Positions 15,816 through 24,695 of a stretch of 64,000 nucleotides of DNA are shown here, in pieces. How positions within the stretch are numbered: position 1 is the first letter of the stretch; every line of letters starts with the position of its first letter. The notes beneath the pieces are model-generated. The model made no database searches and was not told the origin of the DNA. It worked only from the letters and a program-made list of their open reading frames with translations. The position numbers were made by a program, and so were the translations under genes. The DNA comes from Rhizorhabdus sp049889055 (GTDB lineage Bacteria > Pseudomonadota > Alphaproteobacteria > Sphingomonadales > Sphingomonadaceae): NCBI RefSeq assembly GCF_049889055.1, contig NZ_JBLTWO010000015.1, positions 9,449 through 73,448 on the forward strand, read 5' to 3'.

Positions 15816-17173
15816 AGACCCTGCTGCTCCCGGCCAAGACCGCGCTGCTGCTTGCCTTCTTCTCGGCGCTTGCCCTGACGCTCAGTGCCGCCGCCTTGTT
15901 CATGGTCGACCGCGACGCCCGGCGGATCGCGGCGGCCGAGTCCGCACGCTATGACTATGAAGCGCTTGCCGAAAAGCTTCCGGGCGTGCTCGACGATCCC
16001 GCAGCCACCCCTCTGCTCGCAGGCGCCGTCCGCGAGATCGGCAGCTATGCGGCACGCACAGGGCAGCCTCGCATACTCCTCTATCGCGATGCGCAGGGCG
16101 GGGTCAGCGGCAGCGCCCCCGCCTGGCCGCGCCTGCGTCCATGGCGGGACGGCTATGCGATCGGCAAGACCGCGTCGGGGAGCGATATCGTCGCCCTCAT
16201 CAGGCCGCTGCCGCGCGGCGGCACCCTTCTCTTCGCACGCCCCGTTCAGTCGGCCAGCGCGCTGCGCACCTCGCTCGGCCTATGGGGCGGCGGCATCGTA
16301 TTGCTCCTTCTGGGCCTTTCGGTCGTCACCGCGCTGATGGTGGGCGGACAGACCGCCGCGCGCATCCGCAGGCTCAACGATGTGTGCGACCAGGTCGCCG
16401 AGGGCGACATTGGCCGGCGGATCGCCGAAGCCGGACCAGCCGACGAGATCGGCATCCTCGCGCGGCACATGAACGGCATGCTCGCCGAACTGGAACGCCG
16501 CATCCACGGACTGCGGGCGGCGTCGGACCATATCGCGCATGACTTGCGAACGCCCCTTGCGCGGGTCCGCGCGCGCCTGTCGACGATGGAGAATGCTCCC
16601 GACGAAGCGGTAGCGCTCCAGGCCGCCCGGGCGGCAGAGGAGCTCGAGCGGCTGATGGCAGCGTTCAACGCCCTCCTCGAACTGCGCGAGATCGAGGCCG
16701 ACGTCGGAATCCCGGCAAGCCCGTTCGATGTGGCCGAAGCTGTCGAGACGGCGGTCGAACTCTACGAAGCGGTGGCCGAGGACGAAAAGGGCGTGCGCAT
16801 CGTCCGCGACATCCGCGCCTCATATTTCATCGGCGACCGGGAATTGTTGGTCCGCGCGTTGGCCAACCTCATCGACAATGCCCTCAAGGTCGCACCGCAC
16901 GGCAGCGCCATCCGTGTCGCGGCGCAGAGCGGAGAACTGGATGGCGAGGCCGCGCTCACCCTGTCCGTGACCGACGAAGGGCCGGGCTTCGCAAATATGC
17001 CGGCCGAACCAGGTGAGCCGCGCTCGACGCTCGGCGGGCACGGCCTCGGCCTGGTGATCGTCCGCGCCATAGCCGAGCGGCATCGCGGCACATTGACGGT
17101 CAGCAAAGACGATCAGGGGGCATGCGTGACGCTGATCCTCCGGACGCCGCGCCTGTTGAGCACATCCGTCTGA
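15812..17173 (+). CDS. Sensor histidine kinase, HAMP type
   Basis: 453 residues with two membrane helices (about 7-28 and 155-178) flanking a periplasmic sensor of roughly 120 residues, a HAMP domain (about 180-232), the H-box with His243 in HIAHDLRTPLAR, an N-box (NLIDNALKVAPHG), G1 (VTDEGPGF) and G2 (GGHGLGLVIV). All catalytic boxes are intact. The predicted start is a TTG or ATG within the 4-base overlap with the regulator gene. Stimulus unknown; the sensor domain has no recognisable ligand motif. Confidence 0.93.
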   Translation: MKTLLLPAKTALLLAFFSALALTLSAAALFMVDRDARRIAAAESARYDYEALAEKLPGVLDDPAATPLLAGAVREIGSYAARTGQPRILLYRDAQGGVSGSAPAWPRLRPWRDGYAIGKTASGSDIVALIRPLPRGGTLLFARPVQSASALRTSLGLWGGGIVLLLLGLSVVTALMVGGQTAARIRRLNDVCDQVAEGDIGRRIAEAGPADEIGILARHMNGMLAELERRIHGLRAASDHIAHDLRTPLARVRARLSTMENAPDEAVALQAARAAEELERLMAAFNALLELREIEADVGIPASPFDVAEAVETAVELYEAVAEDEKGVRIVRDIRASYFIGDRELLVRALANLIDNALKVAPHGSAIRVAAQSGELDGEAALTLSVTDEGPGFANMPAEPGEPRSTLGGHGLGLVIVRAIAERHRGTLTVSKDDQGACVTLILRTPRLLSTSV

Positions 17174-17273
17174 GCCAAGCCTTCTCATCCAAAGGTGCGG
17201 ACTGCTTGCAGAGACTGGCCTTTGGCGGCCGCACCCGCTATCGCGCGCGCAACCGAACAAGTCTGGAATCGAT

Positions 17274-18374
17274 ATGGGTTTTCGCTGTGGTATCGTTGGG
17301 CTGCCGAACGTCGGCAAGTCCACCCTCTTCAACGCACTGACCGAGACCGCGGCAGCGCAGGCGGCTAACTACCCTTTCTGCACGATCGAGCCCAATATCG
17401 GGCAGGTCGCCGTCCCCGATCCGCGCCTGTACGAGATCGCGAAGATCGGCGGTTCCGCCAAGATCATCGAAACCCAGCTGGCCTTCGTCGACATCGCCGG
17501 TCTCGTGCGCGGCGCGTCCAAGGGCGAAGGTCTGGGCAACCAGTTCCTCGCCAATATCCGCGAGGTCGATGCGATCGTGCACGTGTTGCGCTGCTTCGAG
17601 GATGGCGACGTCACCCATGTCGAAGGCAAGGTCGATCCGATCGCCGATGCCGAGACGGTCGAAACCGAGCTGATGCTCGCCGATCTCGAAAGCCTCGAGA
17701 AGCGCGTTCCCAACCTCGCCAAGAAAGCTGCGCAGGGCGACAAGGAATCGAAAGCGGCCGCCGCCGTTCTCGGCCAGGCGCTCGACCTGCTCCGCGAAGG
17801 CAAGCCCGCTCGCCTGACCCAGCCGAAGGACGACGATGAGGCCCGCCTGTTCGCGCAGGCCCAGTTGCTCACCGCGAAGCCGGTGCTCTATGTCTGTAAC
17901 GTCGACGAAGGCGCAGCGGCCGACGGTAACGAACTGTCGGCGCGGGTCGCCGCGAAGGCCAAGGCCGAAGGCGCCAAGTCCGTGATCGTCTCGGCCGCGA
18001 TCGAGGCCGAAATCGTGACGCTCGATCCCGCCGACCGGGCCGATTTCCTGTCGGACCTCGGCCTTGACGAGACCGGTCTCGCCCGGGTCATCCGCGCCGG
18101 CTACGAACTGCTCGACCTGATCACCTTCTTCACGGTCGGTCCCAAGGAGGCCCGCGCCTGGACGATCGAAAAGGGATCCAAGGCACCGCAAGCGGCCGGT
18201 GCGATCCACAGCGATTTCGAGCGCGGCTTCATTCGCGCCGAGACGATGGCCTATGCCGACTATGTCGCTCTGGGCGGCGAAGCGGCGGCGCGCGAAGCGG
18301 GCAAGCTGCGGTCCGAAGGCAAGGACTATGTCGTGCAGGACGGCGACATCATGCTGTTCCGCTTCAACGTCTGA
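17274..18374 (+). CDS. ychF: YchF/OLA1-family ATPase
   Basis: 366 residues, the usual length. A P-loop GLPNVGKST lies at about residues 8-16, followed by an Obg-type G domain (FVDIAGLVRGASKGEGLG for switch/G3), a coiled region with the alternative specificity motif NVDE in place of NKxD (consistent with ATP preference), and a C-terminal TGS domain (FFTVGPKEARAWTI ... AETMAYADYV). It is a conserved ribosome- and stress-associated ATPase. The 100-base stretch upstream, after the kinase stop, probably carries its promoter. Confidence 0.96.
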   Translation: MGFRCGIVGLPNVGKSTLFNALTETAAAQAANYPFCTIEPNIGQVAVPDPRLYEIAKIGGSAKIIETQLAFVDIAGLVRGASKGEGLGNQFLANIREVDAIVHVLRCFEDGDVTHVEGKVDPIADAETVETELMLADLESLEKRVPNLAKKAAQGDKESKAAAAVLGQALDLLREGKPARLTQPKDDDEARLFAQAQLLTAKPVLYVCNVDEGAAADGNELSARVAAKAKAEGAKSVIVSAAIEAEIVTLDPADRADFLSDLGLDETGLARVIRAGYELLDLITFFTVGPKEARAWTIEKGSKAPQAAGAIHSDFERGFIRAETMAYADYVALGGEAAAREAGKLRSEGKDYVVQDGDIMLFRFNV

Positions 18375-18442
18375 ACCGGCCGACAGCCAACGATATCAAC
18401 AGGGCGGCGCGCCACGCAGCGGCCGATCTTCGGGGACAGGGC

Positions 18443-18895
18443 ATGCGATATTTCGAGGATTTCGAGATCGGGCGGGTCGACCGCTTCGGCGCCTATCCGG
18501 TGCAGCGCGAAGAGGTGATCGACTTCGCATCGAAGTTCGATCCGCAGCCCTTCCATCTCGACGACGAGGCCGCCGCCGCCTCCCCGATCTTCGGCCGACT
18601 GGCCGCAAGCGGATGGCATACCTGCTCGATGGTGATGCGCATGCTCACCGACGAGTGGATGGAAGACGGTCATTTCTCGCTGGGCGGCACCGGCGTGGAC
18701 GAGCTGCGCTGGACCCGTCCGGTCTATCCGGGCGACATACTTACGGTCGAGAGCGAGGTTCTGTCGAAGTCCGTGCCGCGGTCGCGGCCATCGATGGGCT
18801 TCATCAACTTTCGCCTGACCATCTTCAATCAGGACGGCGACGTCGTGATGACCATGAAAGTCACCAACATCCAGCCCCTGCGCCAGGCAGCCTGA
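18443..18895 (+). CDS. MaoC-like (hot-dog) enoyl-CoA hydratase family protein
   Basis: 150 residues, a single hot-dog domain. The catalytic region FDPQPFHLDDEAA carries the Asp/His pair of R-specific hydratases, followed by a GLAASGWHTCSMVMR-like helix (here RLAASGWHT). It probably hydrates enoyl-CoA in fatty-acid or polyester metabolism; the substrate is unknown. It lies 68 bases after ychF and converges on mtnP. Confidence 0.85.
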   Translation: MRYFEDFEIGRVDRFGAYPVQREEVIDFASKFDPQPFHLDDEAAAASPIFGRLAASGWHTCSMVMRMLTDEWMEDGHFSLGGTGVDELRWTRPVYPGDILTVESEVLSKSVPRSRPSMGFINFRLTIFNQDGDVVMTMKVTNIQPLRQAA

Positions 18896-18901
18896 AGGAA
18901 A

Positions 18902-19768
18902 TCAGCCGAACAGGCGAGGCGCCAGCGCTGCCAGCCTGGCTCTCGTTTTCGTCGGCCACTTCTCCCGTGCGGTGATGAGCGCTCCGTCGAGGGCATGGTC
19001 GCAGCCTTGCGTGCAACCGTGTCCGCCACCCGCTCGTGCTGCAACCGCCTCGACGAGTGACTGCGCCCGAGCGACATTGGCGTTCATCGTCGACAGGACG
19101 CTCGCCACGTCGACCTCGCTGTCCGACCAGGCGTCGAAATCGGTGACCATCGCCACGCTCGCGTAGCAAAGCTCCGCCTCACGCGCGAGGCGCGCCTCGG
19201 GCAGGCCGGTCATACCGACGACATCGCAGCCCCACTGACGGTGCAGCAACGATTCCGCGCGCGTCGAGAATTGCGGGCCTTCGATCACGAGCATCGTCCC
19301 TCCGATCCGATAGGGGCCGCTCTGCGCAGCCAGCACGTCCGAGACGACGCTGCCCAGACGCCCGCAGGTCGGCCGCGCGAAAGCAACATGGGCAACGATG
19401 CCGTCGCCGAAGAAGCTGCGCCCGCCACGCACCGTGCGGTCGACATATTGGTCGACGAGCACGAAGGTGCCCGGCGGTACCTCTTCGTGGAAGCCGCCGA
19501 CCGCCGACACCGCCAGAATCTCCGAACATCCCGCCGCCTTCAACGCGGCAATATTGGCCCGATAATTGACCTCCCCGGGCGCGACACGGTGGCCGCGACC
19601 GTGGCGCGGCAGAAAAGCCACCTTGCGCCCAGCCAGTTCTCCCATCAGCAGCGCATCGGAAGGCGCCCCCCAAGGCGTCTCGACCTCGATCCACTCGCCG
19701 TCCGAAAGACCGGGCATGCGGTACAGTCCGCTGCCCCCGATCAGCCCCAGTCGCCCCTGATCGCGCAT
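18902..19768 (-). CDS. mtnP: S-methyl-5'-thioadenosine phosphorylase
   Basis: 288 residues, standard for the family. It splits methylthioadenosine into adenine and methylthioribose-1-phosphate in the methionine salvage pathway. Visible motifs are LGLIGGSGLYRMPG at the N-terminus (phosphate site), FLPRHGRGHRVAPGEVNYRANI, and the nucleoside site VVGMTGLPEARLAREAEL. Cys-rich GCTQGCD near the C-terminus is noted. It sits downstream of petC but behind an intrinsic terminator, so it is probably transcribed on its own. Confidence 0.93.
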   Translation of the reverse strand: MRDQGRLGLIGGSGLYRMPGLSDGEWIEVETPWGAPSDALLMGELAGRKVAFLPRHGRGHRVAPGEVNYRANIAALKAAGCSEILAVSAVGGFHEEVPPGTFVLVDQYVDRTVRGGRSFFGDGIVAHVAFARPTCGRLGSVVSDVLAAQSGPYRIGGTMLVIEGPQFSTRAESLLHRQWGCDVVGMTGLPEARLAREAELCYASVAMVTDFDAWSDSEVDVASVLSTMNANVARAQSLVEAVAARAGGGHGCTQGCDHALDGALITAREKWPTKTRARLAALAPRLFG

Positions 19769-19789
19769 GCTGTTCTCCGCAAAAGAAAA

Positions 19790-19817
19790 GGGGCCGCCCG
19801 GTGATCCGGACGGCCCC
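19790..19817 (-). terminator. Intrinsic terminator of petABC
   Basis: A 12-bp stem with one mismatch (GGGGCCGCCCGG against CCGGACGGCCCC) around a TGAT loop. On the minus strand it is followed by CTTTTCTTTT. It lies 22 bases after the petC stop. Confidence 0.82.
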
Positions 19818-19839
19818 CTGTCATCTCGTCAGGTCAGGC

Positions 19840-20703
19840 TCAGTGCTTGATGCCGGCCCAGACGTTCCGATAGGCCATAAAGGCGAGGATGGTGGCGATC
19901 AGCAGGAAGCCGACCACCGCCCAGCCGAGCGAATGGCGATTTTCCAGCTTGGGTTCTGCCGTCCAGATCAGGAACGCCGAAACGTCCTTTGCCATCTGGT
20001 CGATCGTCGCCGTCGTGCCGTCCGCATAGGTCACCTGGCCGTCAGCCGCGAGTGGCGGCGGCATGGCGATGTTCAGATTGGCGAAATAGGGGTTGAAATG
20101 CAGACCCACGGGGGTCGCTGCTTCGGGGAACTCCTTGAGCAGCTCGACGCCCTTCTCGTTCTTGAAACCCGCCTGATCGGCGTAGCCGGTCAGCAGCGAG
20201 TAGACATAAGCGCCGCCGTCATGGCGTGCCTTGGCCATCAGCGAAAGATCCGGCGGCAGCGCATTGTTGTTTGCGGCGCGAGCAGCGACTTCGTTCGCGT
20301 ATGGCGACGGGAACTTGTCGGCCGGAGTGGCCTTGCGAGTTGCCGGTTCACCGGTCTCCGGGTTGATCGAGGGAACCTCGGTCGCCCAGTTCTTGGCGAT
20401 GGCCTTAACTTCCGCAGGCGTGAAGCCGATCTGCTCGAGATCGCGGAAGGCGACCTGATTCATCGAGTGACAGGCCGAGCAGACTTCCTTGTAGACCTGG
20501 AAGCCGCGCTGCAGCTGCTGGCGGTCGAACTTGCCGAGCGGGCCGTCCGAAGCAAAGGAGACATGCTTCGGATGGAGGTGGAACTCATGCTCCACCGTCT
20601 TGGCCGGCGGCTCGCTGATGAAGGCGATCGCGCCCATCACCAGCGAGAAGAGCAGGACGAAGACGAAGCCAGCGCCTGCGAAGAATGCAATGGGACGAAC
20701 CAT
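19840..20703 (-). CDS. petC: Cytochrome c1 of the bc1 complex
   Basis: 287 residues. An N-terminal hydrophobic signal is followed by the single c-type heme site CSACH (in EVCSACHSMNQ) and a C-terminal membrane anchor (WAVVGFLLIATILAFMAY) ending in a basic tail. It carries electrons from the Rieske protein to cytochrome c on the periplasmic side. The Met axial ligand is probably within the region NIAMPPPLAADGQV. Third gene of petABC, 15 bases after petB. Confidence 0.95.
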   Translation of the reverse strand: MVRPIAFFAGAGFVFVLLFSLVMGAIAFISEPPAKTVEHEFHLHPKHVSFASDGPLGKFDRQQLQRGFQVYKEVCSACHSMNQVAFRDLEQIGFTPAEVKAIAKNWATEVPSINPETGEPATRKATPADKFPSPYANEVAARAANNNALPPDLSLMAKARHDGGAYVYSLLTGYADQAGFKNEKGVELLKEFPEAATPVGLHFNPYFANLNIAMPPPLAADGQVTYADGTTATIDQMAKDVSAFLIWTAEPKLENRHSLGWAVVGFLLIATILAFMAYRNVWAGIKH

Positions 20704-20718
20704 GGTTTCTATATCCCC

Positions 20719-22002
20719 TTAGGCCTGGGTGCTCGTCGCGAGGGTAGCCCCGCTCTTGCCCTCGAGAACCGCCTCCGTGATCGAGTTCGGCAGCGGGAGC
20801 GGACGCTCCATCTTCGAAACGATCGGCAGGATGATCAGGAAGTGCGCGAAGTAATAAGCCGACGCGAGCTGGCTGATCATGACGTAAGGCTCTTCAGCCG
20901 GCGAACCGCCACAATAGCCGAGGACGAGAACGTCGATCACCAGCAGCCAGAAGAACTTCTTGAACGCCGGGCGGTAATTGCCCGAACGGACCGGCGACTT
21001 ATCGAGCCACGGCAGGAAGAACAGCAGGAGGATCGCGCCGAACATGGCGACGACGCCCCACAGCTTGGCCGGCAGGATGAAATCGACGGTGAAGGCGCGA
21101 AGGATCGCGTAGAACGGCCAGAAATACCATTCCGGAACGATGTGCGCGGGCGTCGAGAGCGGGTTGGCAGGGATATAGTTGTCCGGGTGACCGAGGAAGT
21201 TCGGCGCGAAGAACAGCACCGAGCAGTAGACGATCAGGAACACGCCCAGGCCGAAACCGTCCTTTGCCGTGTAATAGGGATGGAACGGAACCGTATCCTG
21301 CGGACCCTTCACGTCGATGCCGGTCGGGTTGTTCGAACCCGGAATGTGCAGCGCCCAGATGTGCAGGATGATGACACCCGCAATCACGAACGGCAGCAGA
21401 TAGTGCAGCGAGAAGAAGCGGTTCAGCGCGGCGTTGTCAGGCGCAAAGCCACCGAGCAGCCAGGTCTGGATCGGCGTGCCGACGACCGGGATGGCCGAGA
21501 ACAGACCGGTGATCACCTTCGCGCCCCAGAAGCTCATCTGGCCCCAGGGAAGGACATAGCCCATGAAGGCGGTCGCCATCATCAGCAGGAAGATCACCAG
21601 GCCGAGCAGCCACACCATTTCGCGCGGAGCCTTGTACGACCCGTAGAAGAGACCGCGGAATATGTGGAGGTAGACGACGATGAAGAAGAAGCTCGCGCCG
21701 TTAGCGTGCGCATAGCGCAGCATCCAGCCCGAGTTCACATCGCGCATGATATGTTCGACCGAGTCGAACGCGACGAGACCGTTGGCCGCATAGTGCATCG
21801 CAAGAACGATGCCCGTGACCAGCTGAATCGTCAGCGCAACGCCCGCGAGGACGCCGAAATTCCAGAAGTAGTTCAGGTTCCGGGGAACCGGATATCCACC
21901 GCCGACGGCGTTATAGACGAAGCGCGGGAGCGGAAGGCGGCTGTCCAGCCACTTCATCACCGGATTCTTCGGCTCGTACTGATTTGCCCAGGGAAAGCTC
22001 AT
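20719..22002 (-). CDS. petB: Cytochrome b of the bc1 complex
   Basis: 427 residues with eight or so transmembrane helices. The paired heme ligands are visible as the histidines of VLAMHYAA and IMRDVNSGWMLRYAHANGAS in helix B and the matching pair in helix D. The Qo-site PEWY is intact in HIVPEWYFWPFY. It oxidises quinol at Qo and reduces quinone at Qi. It lies 11 bases after the Rieske gene. Confidence 0.97.
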   Translation of the reverse strand: MSFPWANQYEPKNPVMKWLDSRLPLPRFVYNAVGGGYPVPRNLNYFWNFGVLAGVALTIQLVTGIVLAMHYAANGLVAFDSVEHIMRDVNSGWMLRYAHANGASFFFIVVYLHIFRGLFYGSYKAPREMVWLLGLVIFLLMMATAFMGYVLPWGQMSFWGAKVITGLFSAIPVVGTPIQTWLLGGFAPDNAALNRFFSLHYLLPFVIAGVIILHIWALHIPGSNNPTGIDVKGPQDTVPFHPYYTAKDGFGLGVFLIVYCSVLFFAPNFLGHPDNYIPANPLSTPAHIVPEWYFWPFYAILRAFTVDFILPAKLWGVVAMFGAILLLFFLPWLDKSPVRSGNYRPAFKKFFWLLVIDVLVLGYCGGSPAEEPYVMISQLASAYYFAHFLIILPIVSKMERPLPLPNSITEAVLEGKSGATLATSTQA

Positions 22003-22013
22003 ATCTCTCTACC

Positions 22014-22580
22014 TCAGCCGACTTGGACGACGGTGTCGGATTTGAACGCATATTTCGGCACTTCGAGATTCTTCGGTGCCGGGCCTTTGCGAATGCGTGC
22101 CGCAGTGTCGTAGTGCGACCCGTGGCAGGGGCAGAAATAGCCGCCGAACTCGCCCTTGACCTCGCCCTCACCCGCGCCGAGCGGAACGCAGCCGAGATGG
22201 GTGCAGACACCCATCGTGATCAGCCACTGCTTCTTGCCGCCGACGGTGCGCTGCTCGAGCGTCTGCGGATCGCGCAGCGAGCTCGGATCGACTTTGTCGG
22301 CCTGCGCGATTTCGGCGGCCGTCAGGTGCCGGACGAACAACGGCTGCTTGCGGAAGATGGTCTTGACCGCCTGACCTTCCTGGATTGCCGACAGATCGAC
22401 TTCGATCGATGCCTGCGCCAACACGTCGGCGGACGGATTCATCTGATTGATGAGGGGGATCAGTACGGTCGCGGCACCCACGCCCGCAAAACTGACCGCT
22501 GCCACGTTGATGAAGTCGCGGCGACGGACGCCGTCACCTGCCTCTTCGCCGGGCGTTTCCATAGTTTCGAGCGTCGCCAT
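22014..22580 (-). CDS. petA: Rieske iron-sulfur subunit of the bc1 complex
   Basis: 188 residues from the ATG at 22580, which gives the normal length; the longer open frame upstream lacks Rieske character. A Tat-type N-terminal anchor (GVRRRDFINVAAVSFAGVGAATVLIP) is followed by the [2Fe-2S] motifs CTHLGC and CPCHGSHY. A purine-rich AAGGG site precedes the start. First gene of petABC. Confidence 0.96.
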   Translation of the reverse strand: MATLETMETPGEEAGDGVRRRDFINVAAVSFAGVGAATVLIPLINQMNPSADVLAQASIEVDLSAIQEGQAVKTIFRKQPLFVRHLTAAEIAQADKVDPSSLRDPQTLEQRTVGGKKQWLITMGVCTHLGCVPLGAGEGEVKGEFGGYFCPCHGSHYDTAARIRKGPAPKNLEVPKYAFKSDTVVQVG

Positions 22581-22696
22581 TCCGGAACCCTTGCGCTGCC
22601 ACGATATCAGACACATGCGTCCCAGGGTTCGAGCCGACAGCTCCATGCCCCCTGCGCATGCGCAACCGCCCGCGAAAATTCCCGGCGGCTGCGCGC

Positions 22697-22725
22697 TGAT
22701 AGCGCTGCTTCGGCGGCTTTGCCAA
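22697..22725 (-). promoter_or_regulatory. Candidate sigma-70 promoter for petABC
   Basis: On the minus strand, TTGGCA and CTATCA are separated by 17 bases, about 120 bases upstream of the petA start. This is a visual match only. Confidence 0.3.
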
Positions 22726-22741
22726 TCCCATTTTCCGTTTA

Positions 22742-22770
22742 TTGGCGCATCGGCACGCATTCGTTACTCT
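22742..22770 (+). promoter_or_regulatory. Candidate promoter giving a near-leaderless trmL transcript
   Basis: TTGGCG and TACTCT are separated by 17 bases. The predicted RNA start would fall at about 22776-22778, directly before the trmL ATG at 22779. No ribosome-binding site is visible before that ATG, which fits a leaderless message. Confidence 0.33.
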
Positions 22771-22778
22771 GCAAAGTC

Positions 22779-23228
22779 ATGCGGATAGCTCTTTACCAAC
22801 CCGATATCGCAGGAAATGTCGGTACGATTCTGCGACTAGCGGCCTGTCTCGGGGTCCCGGTCGATATCATCGAGCCTTGTGGATTCGCCTTTTCCGACAG
22901 GAGCTTGCGACGCTCGGGCATGGACTATGCCGACGGTGTCGAAATAGCGCGCCATGCCGACTGGACTGATTTTGAAGCACGACTTGCCGGCCGCCTCGTG
23001 CTGCTGTCGACCAAGGCTGCAGTTCCCCTTTGGGAAGCCGCCTTCTGCGCCGATGATACGCTCCTGTTCGGCTCGGAAGGCGCGGGCGTGCCCGACAAGG
23101 TGCATGATCGCGCCGATCTGCGGGTCCGGATTCCGATGCGGCCGAATTTCCGATCCTTGAATGTCGCCGTCTCGGCTGGCATCGCGCTTGCCGAAGCTTT
23201 GAGACAGACCGGAGGATGGCCCGAATGA
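22779..23228 (+). CDS. trmL: tRNA (cytidine(34)-2'-O)-methyltransferase
   Basis: 149 residues, the size of a minimal SPOUT (trefoil-knot) methyltransferase. The start at 22779 gives the canonical N-terminus MRIALYQPDIAGNVGTILRL, with N and R of the tRNA site. The knot motifs are LLFGSEGAGVP and IPMRPNFRSLNVAVSAGIAL. It 2'-O-methylates the wobble base of tRNA-Leu. It overlaps hemF by 4 bases. Confidence 0.94.
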   Translation: MRIALYQPDIAGNVGTILRLAACLGVPVDIIEPCGFAFSDRSLRRSGMDYADGVEIARHADWTDFEARLAGRLVLLSTKAAVPLWEAAFCADDTLLFGSEGAGVPDKVHDRADLRVRIPMRPNFRSLNVAVSAGIALAEALRQTGGWPE

Positions 23229-24085
23229 CGCTCGTACTCGATCCGCAGCAGAGCGCCGCACGAGCCTGGTTCGAAACGCTGCGTGACCGGATCTGCGCGA
23301 CCTTCGAGGCGATCGAGGTCGAAGCCGGCAGCGATGCACGGTTCGGCTACACCTCGTGGAACCGCGACAACGACCCCGAGGGCCGCGGCGGCGGCGGCGT
23401 GCGCGGCCTGATGAAGGGCAAGGTGTTCGAAAAGGTGGGCGTCAACGTCTCCACCGTCGGCGGCGCCTTCGCGCCCGACTTCGCCCGGACGATCCATGGC
23501 GCGGGCGACGAGAATCCCGATTTCTTCGCCACCGGCATCAGCCTGGTCGCGCATATGACGAACCCGCATGTGCCGGCGGTCCACATGAATACCCGCTTCC
23601 TCGTCACGACAAAGCGCTGGTTCGGCGGTGGCGCGGACCTCAATCCACCCATTCCCTATGAGGAAGACACGGCAGCCTTTCACGCCCGGCTGAAAGCGGC
23701 CTGCGATCCGCACGGTGCCGACTATTATGATCGGTTCAAGGCCTGGGCAGACGACTATTTCTGGATTCCGCATAGGCAGGTCCATCGCGGCGTCGGCGGG
23801 ATCTTCTACGACCATCTCGAATGCGCCGACGATGCCGGCTTCGAGGCCAATTTCGCCCTCACCCGCGATGTCGGCGAGGCCTTTCTCGACATCTTCCCCC
23901 GCATCGTGCGGAGCCGCATGGGCATGGCGGCCGATGCCGAGGACATGCGCCGGATGATGAACTTCCGCGGGCGCTATGCCGAGTTCAACCTGGTTTACGA
24001 CCGGGGCACTCTGTTCGGCCTGAAGACCGGCGGGAACATCGACGCGATCCTGATGAGCCTGCCGCCAGTCGCGACCTGGGAGTAG
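23225..24085 (+). CDS. hemF: Oxygen-dependent coproporphyrinogen III oxidase
   Basis: 286 residues from the ATG at 23225, which overlaps the trmL stop (ATGA) and has GGAGG nine bases upstream; an ATG at 23216 is too close to that site. Conserved HemF blocks include GVNVSTVGGAF, HMNTRFLVT, WFGGGADLNPP, RGVGGIFYDHL and RYAEFNLVYDRGT. It converts coproporphyrinogen III to protoporphyrinogen IX using O2. Placement near petABC fits a heme-supply context. Confidence 0.96.
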   Translation: MTLVLDPQQSAARAWFETLRDRICATFEAIEVEAGSDARFGYTSWNRDNDPEGRGGGGVRGLMKGKVFEKVGVNVSTVGGAFAPDFARTIHGAGDENPDFFATGISLVAHMTNPHVPAVHMNTRFLVTTKRWFGGGADLNPPIPYEEDTAAFHARLKAACDPHGADYYDRFKAWADDYFWIPHRQVHRGVGGIFYDHLECADDAGFEANFALTRDVGEAFLDIFPRIVRSRMGMAADAEDMRRMMNFRGRYAEFNLVYDRGTLFGLKTGGNIDAILMSLPPVATWE

Positions 24086-24089
24086 CCCC

Positions 24090-24695
24090 ATGCCGTTGAC
24101 CCCCGTGGCGCCAGATCAGGTCGCGACTATCGTCACCTCGCTCGAGATGCGCGAACGCCCGCGTCCGCGCCCGATGCCGGCGGCCCCTTTCCGCCTCAAC
24201 CGCTGGAAGCAGCCCGGCGCCGAGAAATATCGGGCCCTGTTCCGCCGGGTCGGCGAACCCTGGATGTGGTTCTCCCGGCTCGTCATGCCCGAGCCGGAGT
24301 TGCTCGCAATCATCCAGGACGAGGCGGTCGAGATCTACGCGGTCGAGGATCGGCGCGGCATCGAGATCGGGATGCTCGAACTCGACTTCCGTATCGCGGG
24401 CGAAGCGGAGATCGCCTTTTTCGGCCTGGTGCCCGAACTGGCAGGCAAGGGCCATGGCGGGTGGCTGATGGCGCAGGCGCTGGGCCTGGGCTGGCGGACC
24501 GGCATCGACCGGATGTGGGTGCACACCTGCACGCTCGACCATCCCGGCGCGCTCGGCTTCTACCGCAAGCATGGCTTCACACCCTATGCCCGGGCGGTCG
24601 AGACCTTTGCCGATCCGCGACTGGCGGGGGTGCTTCCCGTGGAATCGGCGTCCCATGTCCCGCTGTTCGGCGGAACGGCGATCCAGACCGATTAG
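24090..24695 (+). CDS. GNAT-family N-acetyltransferase
   Basis: 201 residues. The acetyl-CoA site is recognisable as FFGLVPELAGKGHGGWLMAQAL, followed by the WVHTCTLDHPGALGFYRKHGF strand-helix typical of GNATs. The N-terminal about 75 residues include WMWFSRLVMPEPELL. Substrate unknown. It is the last gene of trmL-hemF-GNAT, 4 bases after hemF, and its stop overlaps the stop of the convergent membrane protein gene. Confidence 0.85.
   Translation: MPLTPVAPDQVATIVTSLEMRERPRPRPMPAAPFRLNRWKQPGAEKYRALFRRVGEPWMWFSRLVMPEPELLAIIQDEAVEIYAVEDRRGIEIGMLELDFRIAGEAEIAFFGLVPELAGKGHGGWLMAQALGLGWRTGIDRMWVHTCTLDHPGALGFYRKHGFTPYARAVETFADPRLAGVLPVESASHVPLFGGTAIQTD

Noticed and set aside
19801..22113. 770-codon open frame on the plus strand
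   Set aside because: Runs antisense through petC and petB, whose protein motifs are unambiguous; the translation is low-complexity Arg/Glu/His-rich.
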